Shown: positions 50,187 to 61,310 of the stretch, piece by piece
How the letters are laid out: each line of letters starts with the position of its first letter
How positions within the stretch are numbered: the stretch's first letter is position 1
DNA from: Edolisoma coerulescens
Taxonomy: Eukaryota > Chordata > Aves > Passeriformes > Campephagidae
DNA length: 64,000 nt
Direction: 5' to 3'
Assembly: GCA_013397115.1 (NCBI GenBank)
Contig: VWZW01001322.1
Span: 496,001 to 560,000 of the forward strand
The notes under the pieces: generated by a model
The model's input: the letters and a program-made list of their open reading frames with translations, nothing else
Database searches by the model: none
What the model was told of the DNA's origin: nothing
Translations under genes and position numbers: made by a program

Positions 50187-51405
50187 GTAAGCCAAAGGTT
50201 TTTATTTCTCTATAACCAATGTTCTTTTGCTTTCTACAGCATACTGAACCAATTACATTTGGTTGGACACTAGGTTATTCAATACTGACAATGCAGCTAA
50301 TGCAAAATGGATGTTGAGATTTATATCAGTTTTCTTTTAAATGCAATGTATTGTATTCTTTCTGGTTGATCGTTGGGTTAAGTGCTTCTATTTTTAGTGT
50401 TTTACATAGATGCCAGGGATTTTAATTTTTTTTTTTCTGACAATGCAAACCTTTTTCCTAAAATCAGTTATCCACAGTGCGAGTCACAGTTGAAGGAAAT
50501 GAGAGGCAAGCATCCATCAGCAGCAGATGAAAAGAAATTGCTCTGAGGGGGTACCAAGGGAAGGGTGGATCTGAAGGTTGCACTACGAGCTGGGTTGTCT
50601 TGTCTCCCTAAAGACCCATTTCTCGAGTCTCACAGGGTTTTATGCTTTCCTGGTATATTTTGTCAGTTTTTCACCAAACCCCAGAAATAGTGTGATGATT
50701 CTGTGGAGGCTTAAGCCTGAGCTGAAACTCAGCAGCTATTTCTCCTTCAGCTGAGGACACAGTGACCATTTCGAGTATCCAAATGGCACCAAGGCAATCT
50801 CTCCTGGCTTGTCAGGAAGACGTAGAAGCCCTCCCCTCTTTACTCTGTGCAAAAGGCTTTTACTTCTCCACCAAATTCACAAGTCCTCACTCTGATTTGC
50901 GGGAAATTCAGAATATCTGTAGAATTTCTGCATTCAGAATATTCTGTTTTGAGATATTTTACTGCACAAAGTAAACTTTGGATAATTTTGCTAATGCCCC
51001 ACTGTTATTCTCTATAAAGTTCCTGCTTACTGCTGGGGATGGGTATATATCTCCATTAGTTTTAGGTCTCACAAGGATAAGAAGAAGGTGTCTAAGGGAG
51101 AGGAACTGTGTGAGTCACTGTCTCTTGCTTGTTCCCACTGCCGGAGGGGCTCTCATCAAGTGCACACATCCTGCTGTGTCACTGTCTGACACAGGGCTCA
51201 GCTGGGAAGTGCTCAGGGCAGGCACATCACTTCTCTCCAGGCTCCTTTGTACACCCATTATCATGCTGCACTGGGGCATCCAGGGGCTTTTTTGTGGCTG
51301 GGGTTTCAGTAGGAGTTTTGGTGAATTCACCTGGGAAATCTGGGCTGAGTACTGTAAAGAAACCTCTTCTTACCCCATGTCGTGTGTGCCTTTTTCTTCC
51401 TCTAG
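50187..51405 (+). other. KDR intron 5
   Basis: 1,219 nt. No mobile element or RNA gene recognised. Open frames near its 3' end simply read into exon 6 and have no support as alternative exons. Confidence 0.85.
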
Positions 51406-51545
51406 GGTACCGAATTTATGACCTGACAATGAACCCACATGACGAAGTAGAGCTGGCAGTGGGAGAAAAACTTGTTCTCAATTGCACTGTAAGGACAGAG
51501 CTGAATGTGGGAATCGATTTTAAATGGGACTACCCTTCCATCAAG
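51406..51545 (+). CDS. KDR: KDR exon 6: Ig-like domain 3, first half
   Basis: Residues 212-258. It starts GYRIYDL, the D2-D3 linker that contacts VEGF, and carries VGEKLVLNC with Cys238, then RTELNVGIDF. These are among the most conserved VEGFR2 ectodomain segments. It ends in phase 0 at AAG|GTAAAG. Confidence 0.96.
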
Positions 51546-51740
51546 GTAAAGTCCTACTAACTTACAGGTGCTGTCATCACAATGCGATTTGATTTAGGCA
51601 TAATGTCACTTCCCCCTTCAAAACATTGAGAAAGAAGATGATAATACGCAACGAAATTTCTGGTATATACAAGCATGCAAAAGGTGACAGAAGGAATAAC
51701 AATGACATTTCCAAACATCTCTGTCTTTTGTCTACTGCAG

Positions 51741-51909
51741 GAAAAACGTGCCACTATTAGGGATGTAAAAACCACTGCAGGAGAAATAAAGAAGTTTGTG
51801 AGCACCCTTACCATTGACAGTGTGTCCTTAAGCGACAAAGGTCGATATACTTGTGCAGCATCCAGTGGTCGTATGAACATGAAAAACAGCAGTTACTTCA
51901 TTATCCATG
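51741..51909 (+). CDS. KDR: KDR exon 7: Ig-like domain 3, second half
   Basis: Residues 259-314. It completes domain 3 with STLTIDSVSLSDKGRYTC, where Cys296 pairs with Cys238. A sequon NSS follows the KNS strand. The loop at the exon 6/7 junction is about three residues shorter than in human. The donor GTATGA is weaker than most in this gene. Intron 6 before it is only 195 nt. Confidence 0.95.
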
Positions 51910-53319
51910 GTATGACATCTTCCTCTTCAGTTTTGCTGTTGGTTTCAGATTTGGGATTAATTACTGGGATGCAGAAGGCATCTCAATGATTAATCAAATG
52001 ACAGAAATGAACCAAACTGCAGCTACAGTATTTCTCTTGCAACTAGTATGGGGTTATTTTTATACCACAACTTTAGTTAATAATAAGATTTCAAAGGATG
52101 CTGTATGTTATTGAAGGCTGTAGAATCCTACCAGAAAGTGGGCAGTAGAATAAACTGATGTAAGCCTCTGATCCTCCTCTTCATTGACCTCCTTAAGGTC
52201 CTGTAAAGATCAATTTGTGTATGTGGCTTTGTATAAGGGCTGCCTGTTCTCAGTCTTGTTGAACTCAGGCTAGATCTTGGTGGCTCTGTGACACAAGAGT
52301 CTGGGTCAGCATGAATGAAGCTAAGAAAATAAAACTTTCAGCTTTTGCATTATGAATAGGTGAATCAAATGGAGTTTTGGTCATATGGAAATGATGCAAG
52401 GGAAGCAGCTTTGGCTAAGTGAATAGACGAGTACGAGGCCACATCCTACACCGTTTTCTCAACCCCCTCCTGGGCACAGCCCCAGCTCCACTAACTTACT
52501 TATAGAAAAAATTACCAGCATGAGAATGGCTCATTTTTAATCACTGAGTCAGACAAAGAGGTTTATATTTTGAAGGAGACTGGTTTTCCTGAGGTCTGAT
52601 TTCAGGGGCCAAAATATTAATGGCACTTTTAAAAAGAAACAAAGAACTTCCAAACTTATTATGGACATAGTGATTCAAGATATACTGAATTTTCTGCTGG
52701 GTTCTTTCTGTTCTGCTCTTCAGGAGACAAAATAAGATCATGTGCTCTACTGAATGTACCAGATACTAAGTCTAAACCATCCTAAATTTTAGTCAAAAGG
52801 CTAATTCAGTCAAAAGGCTAATCACTATCTAATGTCTGAATGCAAGTTTATAACTTATAACAAGTAATGTAAATAATTACAAAGTACTCTGTGACTGCAG
52901 TGGTTCAAATACTCGAGAATACTCTGAGAGTATCTAACTTCATCAAACTGTAGTTTTGAATAGTCTTAATTGCCTGGAATGACTACATTGAGAGAGTTTT
53001 ATGATATGTATATATGTATATGTATATACAGGTCTGACAGTTGGCACACTATCCTCAGAGCTGAGTCTTGCCTCTGCTTTCCAGAGCTCTTCAGTGAGGG
53101 AACTGGTCTGTTCCTCTGTGTGAAGGACAGGACTAGGTTTTCATGATGGCATCTCTCCAGAGCCCAGTTTGGAGGCAGCTGTGCTTTACCAATGACCCAT
53201 AGCCCTGTCATTAACTTCTGTTTGTCATCTTGTTAGGTGCTAACCCAAATGGAAAGCACTTTTGCTTTGGTCCATGAGGAAAGACCATTTAGTTTAATTC
53301 CCTTTTTTTCTTCCCCCAG
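51910..53319 (+). other. KDR intron 7
   Basis: 1,410 nt. It holds a 17-bp tandem duplication at 52791-52824 (unit begins AGTCAAAAGGCTAAT) and a TA/TATG microsatellite at 53004-53029. It ends in a strong pyrimidine tract and CCCCCAG. Confidence 0.85.
53004..53029. repeat. TATG/TA microsatellite
   Basis: Alternating ATATGTAT units over about 26 bases in KDR intron 7. Likely polymorphic in length. Confidence 0.8.
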
Positions 53320-53431
53320 AAAGTCCTTTTATTCATCTGGAGAAAATGGAGAATGTCGTTGAGACAAGGCTAGGTGACACAGTCAAAATTCCTGTCAAGT
53401 TTAAAGGATATCCTCCAGCAGAGGCTAAATG
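53320..53431 (+). CDS. KDR: KDR exon 8: Ig-like domain 4, first half
   Basis: Residues 315-351. It opens with ESPFIHLEKMENVVE and continues GDTVKIPVKFKGYPPAEAKW. As in mammalian VEGFR2, domain 4 has no cysteine at the usual first position: the strand reads VKIPVKF. The tryptophan codon is split TG|G with exon 9. Domain 4 mediates receptor-receptor contacts after ligand binding. Confidence 0.94.
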
Positions 53432-53523
53432 GTAAGAACTGGGATATAATGTGTTTGAAAAAGTGAGATTTTCTTAGTTAAAGAAAATCATTAAATATTC
53501 AAAGCACTCTGTATTTTCTTCAG

Positions 53524-53687
53524 GTATAAAAATGGAAAAGCCATCAATGCAAATCATACCATTAAACTTGGCTACACATTAGTGATCACTGAAGCAACTG
53601 AAAAGGATGCAGGGAATTACACAGTAGTCCTTACAAATCCCATTAACAAGATGCAGAAAAGACATACATTTACTCTGCTGGTGAATG
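53524..53687 (+). CDS. KDR: KDR exon 9: Ig-like domain 4, second half
   Basis: Residues 352-406. It begins YKNGKAINANHT and contains KDAGNYTVVLTNPINK, the F-G strands of domain 4. The position that is cysteine in ordinary Ig domains is not, which matches the domain lacking a disulphide. It follows the shortest intron (92 nt). The donor is a full GTAAGT. Confidence 0.95.
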
Positions 53688-54489
53688 GTAAGTGGGGTAC
53701 TAGAGGTGCCTTTCTTTCATGTGTGGATGTGGTATATTACCATCCTCAGGCTTAATTCATCCCATAGCTATGAAGATTTAATACTGAAGAACAGCCCTTA
53801 AACCTGAGCCCTGGGAGGGCAGAGATGACCTGTCTCTCCTGGCTCTAGGATGTGTCAGTCAAGAGGCTGCAGGCTCTGGGTGTTGGTGTTGTGATGATAC
53901 TTGGTGGGGGGTGGGTTTTTTGTTTTGGTTTGGTTTTTTCTGTATATTATTCTTTGCCTCTGCGTCCTGCTCTTTTCCTGCCCTTCTTGCTGGCTGTGCT
54001 GCTGGAGTCCTCCCCCACCCCGCTCCATCCTGGCCCTGTCCCGCCTCACCCATCCTTCCTGCCCCACACAGGCTATCCCTCCTCTTCTGCCCTGCCCTCC
54101 TCAACCCTCCTCCTCCTCCCCTACCTCCTGCTTTCTGCTCCCCAGGAAACAGCCTGTGCTTTGAAGACAGCAGGTCTTGAAAAGGGCAGCGAGGCTATGT
54201 GCAGTGGGATCAGCCCTGGGGAACAATGTACCTTTAATGGCTGGGAATGGTGATGAGAGTCCAGGAACTGCGTTTGAAACCATGGAGTATTGAAGGGGGA
54301 TTTTGTAGGAGATCCTAAGTATCCTGATCCTCAAAGTGTTGGGGAGGTTCACTGCTTCCCCACATGTCCTTGGAGATGCTCTGTGCTGCACTCGGACTGG
54401 GGCATGGTGTGAATTGGTCACCCTGGGTCTAATGCACGCACGCTGGGGAGTCTTCAGCGGGAGGTGTGACCTGCTGCTCCCTCCTGCAG
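53688..54489 (+). other. KDR intron 9
   Basis: 802 nt with a strongly C/T-rich stretch at about 53960-54150. The open frames through that stretch on both strands are low-complexity. No other element seen. Confidence 0.85.
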
Positions 54490-54646
54490 TGCCCCCCCAG
54501 ATCGGTGAGAATGCACTGATGGCCCCCGTGGACTCCTACAAGTACGGCTCGACACAAGCGCTCACCTGCACCGTCTACGCCGTCCCACCGCCCACCACCG
54601 TGCTCTGGCACTGGCAGCTGGAGGAGGAGTGCACTTTCAGCCCCCA
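54490..54646 (+). CDS. KDR: KDR exon 10: Ig-like domain 5, first part
   Basis: Residues 407-458. It starts VPPQIGENAL and contains ALTCTVYAVPPP with Cys433, then WHWQLEEEC with an additional cysteine (454). The donor is CCCCA|GTGAGT, chosen because it leaves phase 2 and rejoins exon 11 as CA|G. The exon is more GC-rich than its neighbours. Confidence 0.93.
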
Positions 54647-55736
54647 GTGAGTGCCACGTCCTTGCTGTCTTCTGCAGCTTATGTAGATCTTAAGGGATGT
54701 TTGTGTTGGGTTGGGGTTTGTTTGGTGCCTCCCTCATCCAGGCTCGTTACTGAGCGCAAACCCAATGGCCAGTGAAGAAAAGATTGTTGTACTTAATTTG
54801 CAGATTGCTGCAGGCAGGCTCTGCCAAGGTCATTGTTGTTGGCAGAGGCGAGGGCCACCCGCAGAGAGGATCCAGCAGTGCTGGCATGTTGCTGTCGTGC
54901 TCTCTTGAAGGGCATCTCGACTTGCGCGGGGTTTCAAATGCAGCTGTTCGCATGCCCTTCCCTCAGATCCCCCTGTGGGCTGCAGGCCCAAAACTCCATC
55001 CCAAACAGAGGAAATTTGCTGTTTATGCTAATTATGTGTCCTTGTGGTGTTTTTCTTCTTGTGCTCAAGTGCTGAGTGTGATGGTGCTCTTTATCTGTGT
55101 GAAAGTGTATCTCAGAGGAAGTGCACTGATTGATGTTGGGGAATGATAGAGAGAGTGCCTGACTGAGATTCACGCAGCTTCCCTTATCTGGGCCTGCCAT
55201 AAGCCCAGATTTCCTTTAAAAAAAAAAGGCCAGGGACAAAAAAAAAGCATTCTTCTTTCCTGTTGTTGTTTTTAAAATGATTCCACTAGTTTCTTCCTCT
55301 GGTGCCTGGTTGCTTCCTACACAATAGCTACTGTCCTCAAGAAATTCTTGTAGGGAGTTCAGCAATTTCTATGTCTCTCTGTCTTCCTTTGAACTAAATC
55401 AACTTGAATCATCCATTTATGAATGGAGGTTTGTTCCCAGAATAGCTGCTTTCCTCCAACTATCCCGACTGAGCTGACACTGGCAGATTAATTAGGAAAT
55501 TCACCTTTAGGCTTGGGGGTCCTTTACTTTAAAGAGCATGAGGGTCTCAGGAGGTTATAGGGTGAAATCTAATAGAAATATTTCCAGAAGCACATGCTTC
55601 CCTCATAGATGCAAGCTGTGGCTGGTGAAGCATCTGACTTATAGATATCTGCACATTATAAGAAGAACCCAAAATCACTCTCTTGAAGGGCAAATATTCC
55701 TCTTATCTAATGCATATGTCTCTACTTACATTTCAG
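54647..55736 (+). promoter_or_regulatory. KDR intron 10, candidate endothelial enhancer
   Basis: 1,090 nt. An ETS core (55010-55013) lies about ten bases from a FOX-type TGTTTAT (55020-55026), which overlaps an octamer-like ATGCTAAT (55025-55032). GATA-type sites occur at 55144-55149 and 55194-55199, and a second ETS-like AGGAAAT at 55494-55500. Intron 10 of mammalian KDR is reported to hold an arterial/endothelial enhancer. The sites are seen; the enhancer role is inference from position. Confidence 0.4.
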
Positions 55737-55857
55737 GAAGGTTCGCTCAGGAGCCAATCCATATGCATGCAAGAAATGGAAAGTGATCTCGGAGAGAAAG
55801 GGTGGGAATCAGGTTGAAATTAAGCACCGGGTCGTTACTATTGCTGGGAAAACAAAG
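55737..55857 (+). CDS. KDR: KDR exon 11: Ig-like domain 5, middle
   Basis: Residues 459-499. It encodes KVRSGANPYACKKW, with Cys470 likely pairing with Cys454 of exon 10, then GGNQVEIKHRVVTIAGKTK. This is one of the less conserved parts of the ectodomain. Assignment rests on NPYxC and GGN, on position and on phase. It ends in phase 0 at AAG|GTGAGC. Confidence 0.92.
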
Positions 55858-56448
55858 GTGAGCAGATTTTCTTTTCTCTTGGCTGGGGATGATTAACCCT
55901 GTTCAGCAGTCCACATACCTGGAAATACATCACTAGAAATGAGACTCTTTTCACCTATTGTTAAACTCGGGGATCTACTCTCAGCTAGCTGGGCAGGCTC
56001 CTGCTGAAGCCAAGAGGCAGAGATACACACTTTCAGGTCCTTTGAACACTGATCTGAAGTGAGTCTCCATTGAGGAATATAACTGGCCTAGATTTCAGTG
56101 TCTACCTTTTAGTGGTCTGAAGTTAGATGAGTTAATCTTGCCAACTAACTGTAATAGAAGCTGGAGAGACTGAAAAGCAGAAAAAATTGTGGGTGCAACA
56201 TTTTTAAACACATATACCAAAGTCCACCTTCTGCTTCTTCCTGTTTCCTTTTATCTGATTCTTACACACTTAAGGACAAAAATGTAAACTTCAGAAGGTG
56301 ACTGTGCTTCTGCCATGCCATGGACTTGTGCTTTGGAAGGATTTTTGGTTGTGCAGATATCTGCAGAGCTCCTTGCTGAGCTGTTGAGGTGGTTGGGTGT
56401 TACTTTAGCACTGATGTGGTATGAAATTGCTTGATTGTTCTTTTGTAG
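55858..56448 (+). other. KDR intron 11
   Basis: 591 nt, donor GTGAGC, acceptor TTTTGTAG. No feature seen. Confidence 0.85.
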
Positions 56449-56557
56449 ACTGTGAGCACCCTCGTGATTCAAGCAGCAAATGTGTCTGCTTTGTACAGAT
56501 GTATGGCTACGAACAGGGCTGGGTCAAGTGAGAGAGTGATCTCCTTCCATGTGACCA
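56449..56557 (+). CDS. KDR: KDR exon 12: end of Ig-like domain 5
   Basis: Residues 500-535. It reads TVSTLVIQAANVSALYRC, nearly identical to the mammalian segment, with Cys517 pairing with Cys433. ERVISFHVTR leads to domain 6. The arginine codon is split A|GG with exon 13. The donor is GTAAGT. Confidence 0.96.
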
Positions 56558-57311
56558 GTAAGTGCTCCCTGCCAAGGACAGCCATGTTAAATTAATGTTA
56601 TTTTGTCTGTTTGCTAATGAAAGGCACTTCAGTGCTGTTATCTGATTCCCATCCTTTATGAAATCCTTTAATTCTTTCGGATTCTAGGTTTACCTAAGGT
56701 TTTCTTTAGGCAGCCTTTAAAGTTGCCACTAATTTCAGCCAAGTGATTAGTTCTGCTAGTGTCAGTGGAGTGGCGGGCCAGAGAAAGTGATGCAAGTTGT
56801 CCCAAGAGTGACTGCTTCTAAGCTTTTGCCATCCCTTAAAGGAGCTACAGAGAAATTATGGTAATGTCACAAAATGAATAAAGACATACTGTAAGAGCTA
56901 AGACTAAAATTTTCAAAACCAGTGGCAAAGAGCTTCTGTCTCCTTAACAATCGGTCCCCATAATCATATGCCAAAATTTCATTTTAATCCAAATTTAAAA
57001 ACTAACTATAAGATAGTGCTGAGAATCATCTTAGGTTGCTGAAAGTTTCTACAAGAAAAGTAACTGTATTCGTTACACAGTCCTTCATTTGATCCATTTG
57101 AAATGTATTGCTTTTAATGAGATTGCACTCCTTAGATAATTGATTAGTTGACTGACTGATTGATTTGATTGATCTTTTTCAGTGTTTCTTTTCCTTATTT
57201 GCAACCAGATAGGATGATAAAATCTGTATTTCCAAAATTACTTTTTCAAGTTAATGTTAGCCACAAAATGCAGAATCAAATAGGAATTTCTTTTACTTTT
57301 TTAACTTGCAG
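56558..57311 (+). other. KDR intron 12
   Basis: 754 nt. A short tandem run of TGAT/TGACT units lies at about 57140-57175. Otherwise AT-rich with nothing recognised. Confidence 0.85.
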
Positions 57312-57656
57312 GGGGTCTTGAAATTAATCTCCAGCCTCAGAATCAACTGACAGAGAAGGATAACATGTCCTTGCGATGCACAGCAGACAAATTCACCTTT
57401 GAGAAGCTGTCATGGTACAAACTCAGTGCTCACGTTTCGCAGACTCCCTTTGGAGGGCTGCCCATGCCTGTTTGCAAGAACCTCAATGCTCTCCAGAAGC
57501 TGAATGAGACAGTTTCAAATACCAATGGTGAAAACGTCACCTTGGAGCTCATCCTTCGTAACATCTCCCTCCAAGATGGAGGGGACTATGTTTGCATTGC
57601 TCAGGACAAAAAGGCTAAAACACAGCACTGCCTGGTGAAGCACCTTACTGTTCAAG
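57312..57656 (+). CDS. KDR: KDR exon 13: Ig-like domain 6
   Basis: Residues 536-650, the longest exon here (345 nt), encoding essentially all of domain 6. Cys558 in SLRCTADK pairs with Cys630 in GDYVCIAQ. The TFEKLSWYKL and PVCKNL segments match VEGFR2, and the exon ends HLTVQ. The donor AAG|GTACTG departs from consensus at +4, +5 and +6. Read-through into intron 13 adds six codons (GTDLLL) and a stop at 57674-57676; mammals make a soluble receptor from this same intron. Confidence 0.96.
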
Positions 57657-58547
57657 GTACTGACCTCTTACTCTGAAGCAAAATGAGTGGTTGTGTACGA
57701 AGATAATTGCAGTAGTGGCAGTTTTTGGTGTGTTCAGGTTTTGCATGTGTTTGGTTAATGGTGCGCTCAGTTTGTTAAATAGATTCAAACCAGTTGTTGT
57801 GACACACTCTTCTGGGGCTTGTCCAGGCAGCAGGGACTGTTTCATCAATACCAGTGAGGAAACACTGGCTGAGCCACTGTACTGTGTAAGGAGATGTGTT
57901 TGGCTTTTGCTGAAGTAATGTGTTTAGCTCAGTAACTTCTCAACTTTACTTTTCAGAACACAATTTTCTCTGTAGCTGTATATGCACGTGTGTATTCACA
58001 GCATTAATGCTGTTGCTTTGTGTGTCTGACTCTCGAGTCTGAAGCAGTGCCTATGAGTGATACTGGTATCAGGCACAAGCAATGCAAGCTGATAATCAGT
58101 CAGATTTCACACAAATAGTGATGACTTTGCTTTGGGACCTAGATGTCTAGGTTGATTAGGCAGATTCAGGAAAATACTTATGCCTGTCCATGGCCTGTCT
58201 TGAACGGATGTTTAATGGACCAGCAGTGCCAAACCTCTCATAAGAACCCTGGACACAGAAATGTGAGGGAAGCAATTTCTCAAGTATTCCCTATTCCCTC
58301 AGCAGCCTGAGCAGTTACAAATTAAATCAGCTAAAGCAAGTTATATCAATACTGTTGAAATCTTCTTGGCTATATTAATCTTTTCATGTCATGTGGAAGT
58401 TGACCTATGATCTTAACATGAACACTGTGGCTCTTGGTGTAATGAAAGGATTTGAGACTTTGTTACTGGGACATGAATGGCTACTACTGAAAAAAATGGA
58501 TCTTTTTCTTAATAATCGGTAATTTTACTGTATTTTCAAACCAACAG
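57657..58547 (+). other. KDR intron 13, possible alternative 3' end
   Basis: 891 nt. The frame of exon 13 stops at 57674-57676. The only poly(A)-type hexamer I noticed is ATTAAA at 58321-58326. If retained and cleaved there, the mRNA would encode a secreted 656-residue ectodomain (Ig 1-6). The stop and hexamer are seen; their use is inference from the mammalian precedent. Confidence 0.5.
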
Positions 58548-58694
58548 AGCCCATGGCACCCACACTTGTTGGAAATCTGGAAAATCAAACAACAAACGTT
58601 GGTGAAACTATAGAAGTGTCATGTGCAGTGAATGGCATTCCTCCTCCAAGCATCATGTGGTTCAAAAATAATGAGACCCTTGTGGAAGATTCAG
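58548..58694 (+). CDS. KDR: KDR exon 14: Ig-like domain 7, first half
   Basis: Residues 651-699. It begins EPMAPTLVGNLENQTT, typical of VEGFR2, and contains IEVSCAVNGIPPP with Cys676 and MWFKNNETLVEDS. Domain 7 is the membrane-proximal Ig domain. The donor is GTGAGG. Confidence 0.96.
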
Positions 58695-58840
58695 GTGAGG
58701 ATTGCTCCCTTGCTATTATCATTAAAAGGCTTTCTTTCATGGGACTGACTGCTGATTTTCACCATGAAAAGTTTCATTTTGAATTCTTTACAAAAAGTGG
58801 CATAAAAATAGCAAAACTAAGAATCATAATTTTTTTCCAG

Positions 58841-58972
58841 GTATTGTTTTGAAAGATGGGAACAGAACACTAACCATCCGTCGAGTGAGGAAAGAAGATG
58901 GAGGGCTGTACACCTGCCTTGCATGCAATGTCCTCGGATGCAGTAAAGCAGTGGCTTTTTTTTCAGTGGAAG
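58841..58972 (+). CDS. KDR: KDR exon 15: Ig-like domain 7, second half
   Basis: Residues 700-743. It reads GIVLKDGNRTLTIRRVRKED, then GLYTC with Cys725, the partner of Cys676. Arg714 and Asp719 correspond to the human Arg726/Asp731 pair that forms the homotypic domain 7 contacts needed for activation. Both are present. The donor GTTGGT is unusual. Intron 14 before it is only 146 nt. Confidence 0.96.
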
Positions 58973-60641
58973 GTTGGTGTTAGCTTCTTTCCAGATTGTG
59001 CATAAAATCTTTAGAATACCTAGAAGGAAAATCTACTGGCTATCCTGATGGGAGATCTAAAAATACGCTATGAAATTTGTGAAAAGTCCTGACCATTCCT
59101 ATCAAGCTCAAATTGGGTGCTGTCATAGCTGTCGTAAACCAGCTGTTGAGGTTGATCCTTTCTTCTCCACTATGCTGTTTAGAGCTTCTCAGCAAAAACT
59201 GCATCTCTCTTACTTGTGGTTGCAAAGAAAACTCTGCCAATCTATATTACATGCAAACCCATACAACAGAGATACATAAACATGCAGATATCCCGAGTCA
59301 TCTCTGTTGTCTAGGCAACATAATTGTCATACTATGTTTTTTAGCATTGGGTGTTGTACCTTTTAAAATTATATCATTGCTCTCACAGCATCTAAGAAAA
59401 ACGTAGTGAAGAGGTTTTGCAGTCTGTTGTGATTGCCGTCCCATTTCATTGAAACAGGTAGTGATTTTGAGTTAGGGGACTCCAGCTTTGGTCCACCACA
59501 CTCTGAAAGCAGCATTTGTGAGACCCATCTCTCACTTGTTCCAGGCCTATTGTGGCACACCAAAGTACAAGTTGCAATGACAAATAAATCCTAGCAAGAG
59601 GTTAGTCTGCAGTGTGGGTAGCTGGGACCACGATGGACTTTCCACTAAGACTTGCAACAAGAAACCTCAAACTAAAAGCTCCTTGCTCTTGGTATTAGTA
59701 CATTTGCATACTTTTGTCACTGAACCCTTCACAAACCTCTGTCTTTACAGTCAAGATGGTTGTCTGATCTGTTCCATTAAGGTAATTAAAGCAATATCAT
59801 GTTATTCACATAGGTCCCTTTAGGGTATTTAGATGTTGGGCGAAATGTTTACATGGGGTGGAAATTATCTGCAGATGGCATTGATATAGATTTCAGCTGA
59901 TGTGGTAAATATGGCTGGGGCACATCTGTAGAAATGTGAAATCTGTGTAAGACACACTGTTTCACTCCAAGAAATTTATAGTGCAGCTCGTTGGGGTCAT
60001 GGAATGGAGTGTGCTACTGTGTAGGAAAATCTCTATGGTGCGAAGGATGAAATACAGGAGCATGATGTGGCAAACAGGAGCTGAAGAAGAGAGCTGCCTC
60101 TGTGCACTAAAAGATGTTCAAGTGGTATCTGCTGGCCACTATTTACGGGAAAAGGAACGTTGTAAATAAGACCTTATTATCATGTGTTCTTGTAGACCCA
60201 CATTTTTCATGCCCCAGATGAATGATGTCAAGAGACAAGAGAGAGATTGTTCCCGAGGTCATTCTCACAGCTCTCTATTTTCTATATGATGGGGGTGTTT
60301 TCTTGGTTTCTAAAGAAAGAGTAATTAGTTTTCGGTATTCTAAAACAATTATTTCTTTCCAAAATGTGAATTTTACTTTTTTATATTTGCCAAAGGTCCA
60401 GACACTGTCCTTGGAAGAAAGTTGATGCTGAGAAATTGGATGGTGTGTAAAACAACATGGAACTGTAATATTCCAACATAACCCCCCAAGCTTTTTGTTT
60501 TGTTTAGCCTTCCTTTCCTTGCTCCATGTTGCACTTTTAAAACGAACCTTCAGAACAAGGACCTCCATTCTTTACTTTAATGAATGAACAAAACAAATAT
60601 GCTTCCAACTATCACTCAAATATTCATTTATTTCTTCCCAG
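58973..60641 (+). other. KDR intron 15
   Basis: 1,669 nt, the longest complete intron in the window. No transposon or RNA gene recognised. Open frames of 60-100 codons on both strands show no homology I know. It ends TTTCTTCCCAG. Confidence 0.85.
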
Positions 60642-60748
60642 GCGCTGAAGAGAAAACAAATCTGGAGCTCATTATCCTCGTTGGCACTGCAGTGATTGCC
60701 ATGTTCTTCTGGTTGCTTCTTGTAATCATCCTCCGGACCGTTAAGCGG
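60642..60748 (+). CDS. KDR: KDR exon 16: transmembrane helix
   Basis: Residues 744-779. After GAEEKTNLE comes a hydrophobic run from about 753 to 774 (LIILVGTAVIAMFFWLLLVI), followed by the basic stop-transfer RTVKR. This matches the VEGFR2 transmembrane segment almost exactly. It ends in phase 0 at CGG|GTAATG. If intron 16 were retained, the frame would add 15 codons and stop at 60794-60796. Confidence 0.97.
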
Positions 60749-61174
60749 GTAATGAAAAAATTCTCATACTGTCCTATCAGCACTGGTCTTGCATGACAAA
60801 TGAGAGCTGACTTGAGGCCTTTTGTGTTGCTTCTTTCCATTGTTCTTAAATCAACAGACACATTTTTTCTCTCCATGCCATAACATTCTTGCCTGGAACC
60901 GGGGGCACAGAAATTTGTTTTTAATTGAACAGGCCCTTGCAGGAGAAAAATGTTTCATCTGGTTCTGTTTATTAAAAAAATAAAAAAAATAGAGAGAGAG
61001 AGAAAAGAAAAGTGCAAGTAATTAACAATGACCACACTCATGATGGCATGGTGTAGGGAAATGGTAGCCTGGCATTTCTGGGAACTAATGAAATACTCTA
61101 AAGTGAGAAAATGGCATTTTGCCTGCACATTGCCAGCAAAAAACTGTGCAACTGCAACTAATACCATTTTCCAG
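60749..61174 (+). other. KDR intron 16
   Basis: 426 nt. It includes an A-rich and (GA)n low-complexity stretch at about 60970-61012, and ends ATTTTCCAG. Confidence 0.85.
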
Positions 61175-61310
61175 GCCAACGGAGGGGACATGAAGACTGG
61201 CTACTTGTCAATCATCATGGATCCTGATGAAGTCCCTATAGACGAGCACTGTGAGCGGCTCCCGTATGATGCCAGCAAGTGGGAGTTTCCCAGAGACCGG
61301 CTAAAGCTAG
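61175..61310 (+). CDS. KDR: KDR exon 17: juxtamembrane segment
   Basis: Residues 780-824. It starts ANGGDMKTGYLSIIMDPDEV. Tyr789 corresponds to human Tyr801, a juxtamembrane autophosphorylation and signalling site. The segment continues HCERLPYDASKWEFPRDRL, nearly invariant in VEGFR2, and leads into the kinase domain. The donor is GTGAGT. Confidence 0.97.

Noticed and set aside
51129..51560. Alternative longer exon 6 reading from the intron
   Set aside because: The frame opens into intron 5 by chance. The pyrimidine tract, TCTAG acceptor and phase agree with the normal exon start at 51406.
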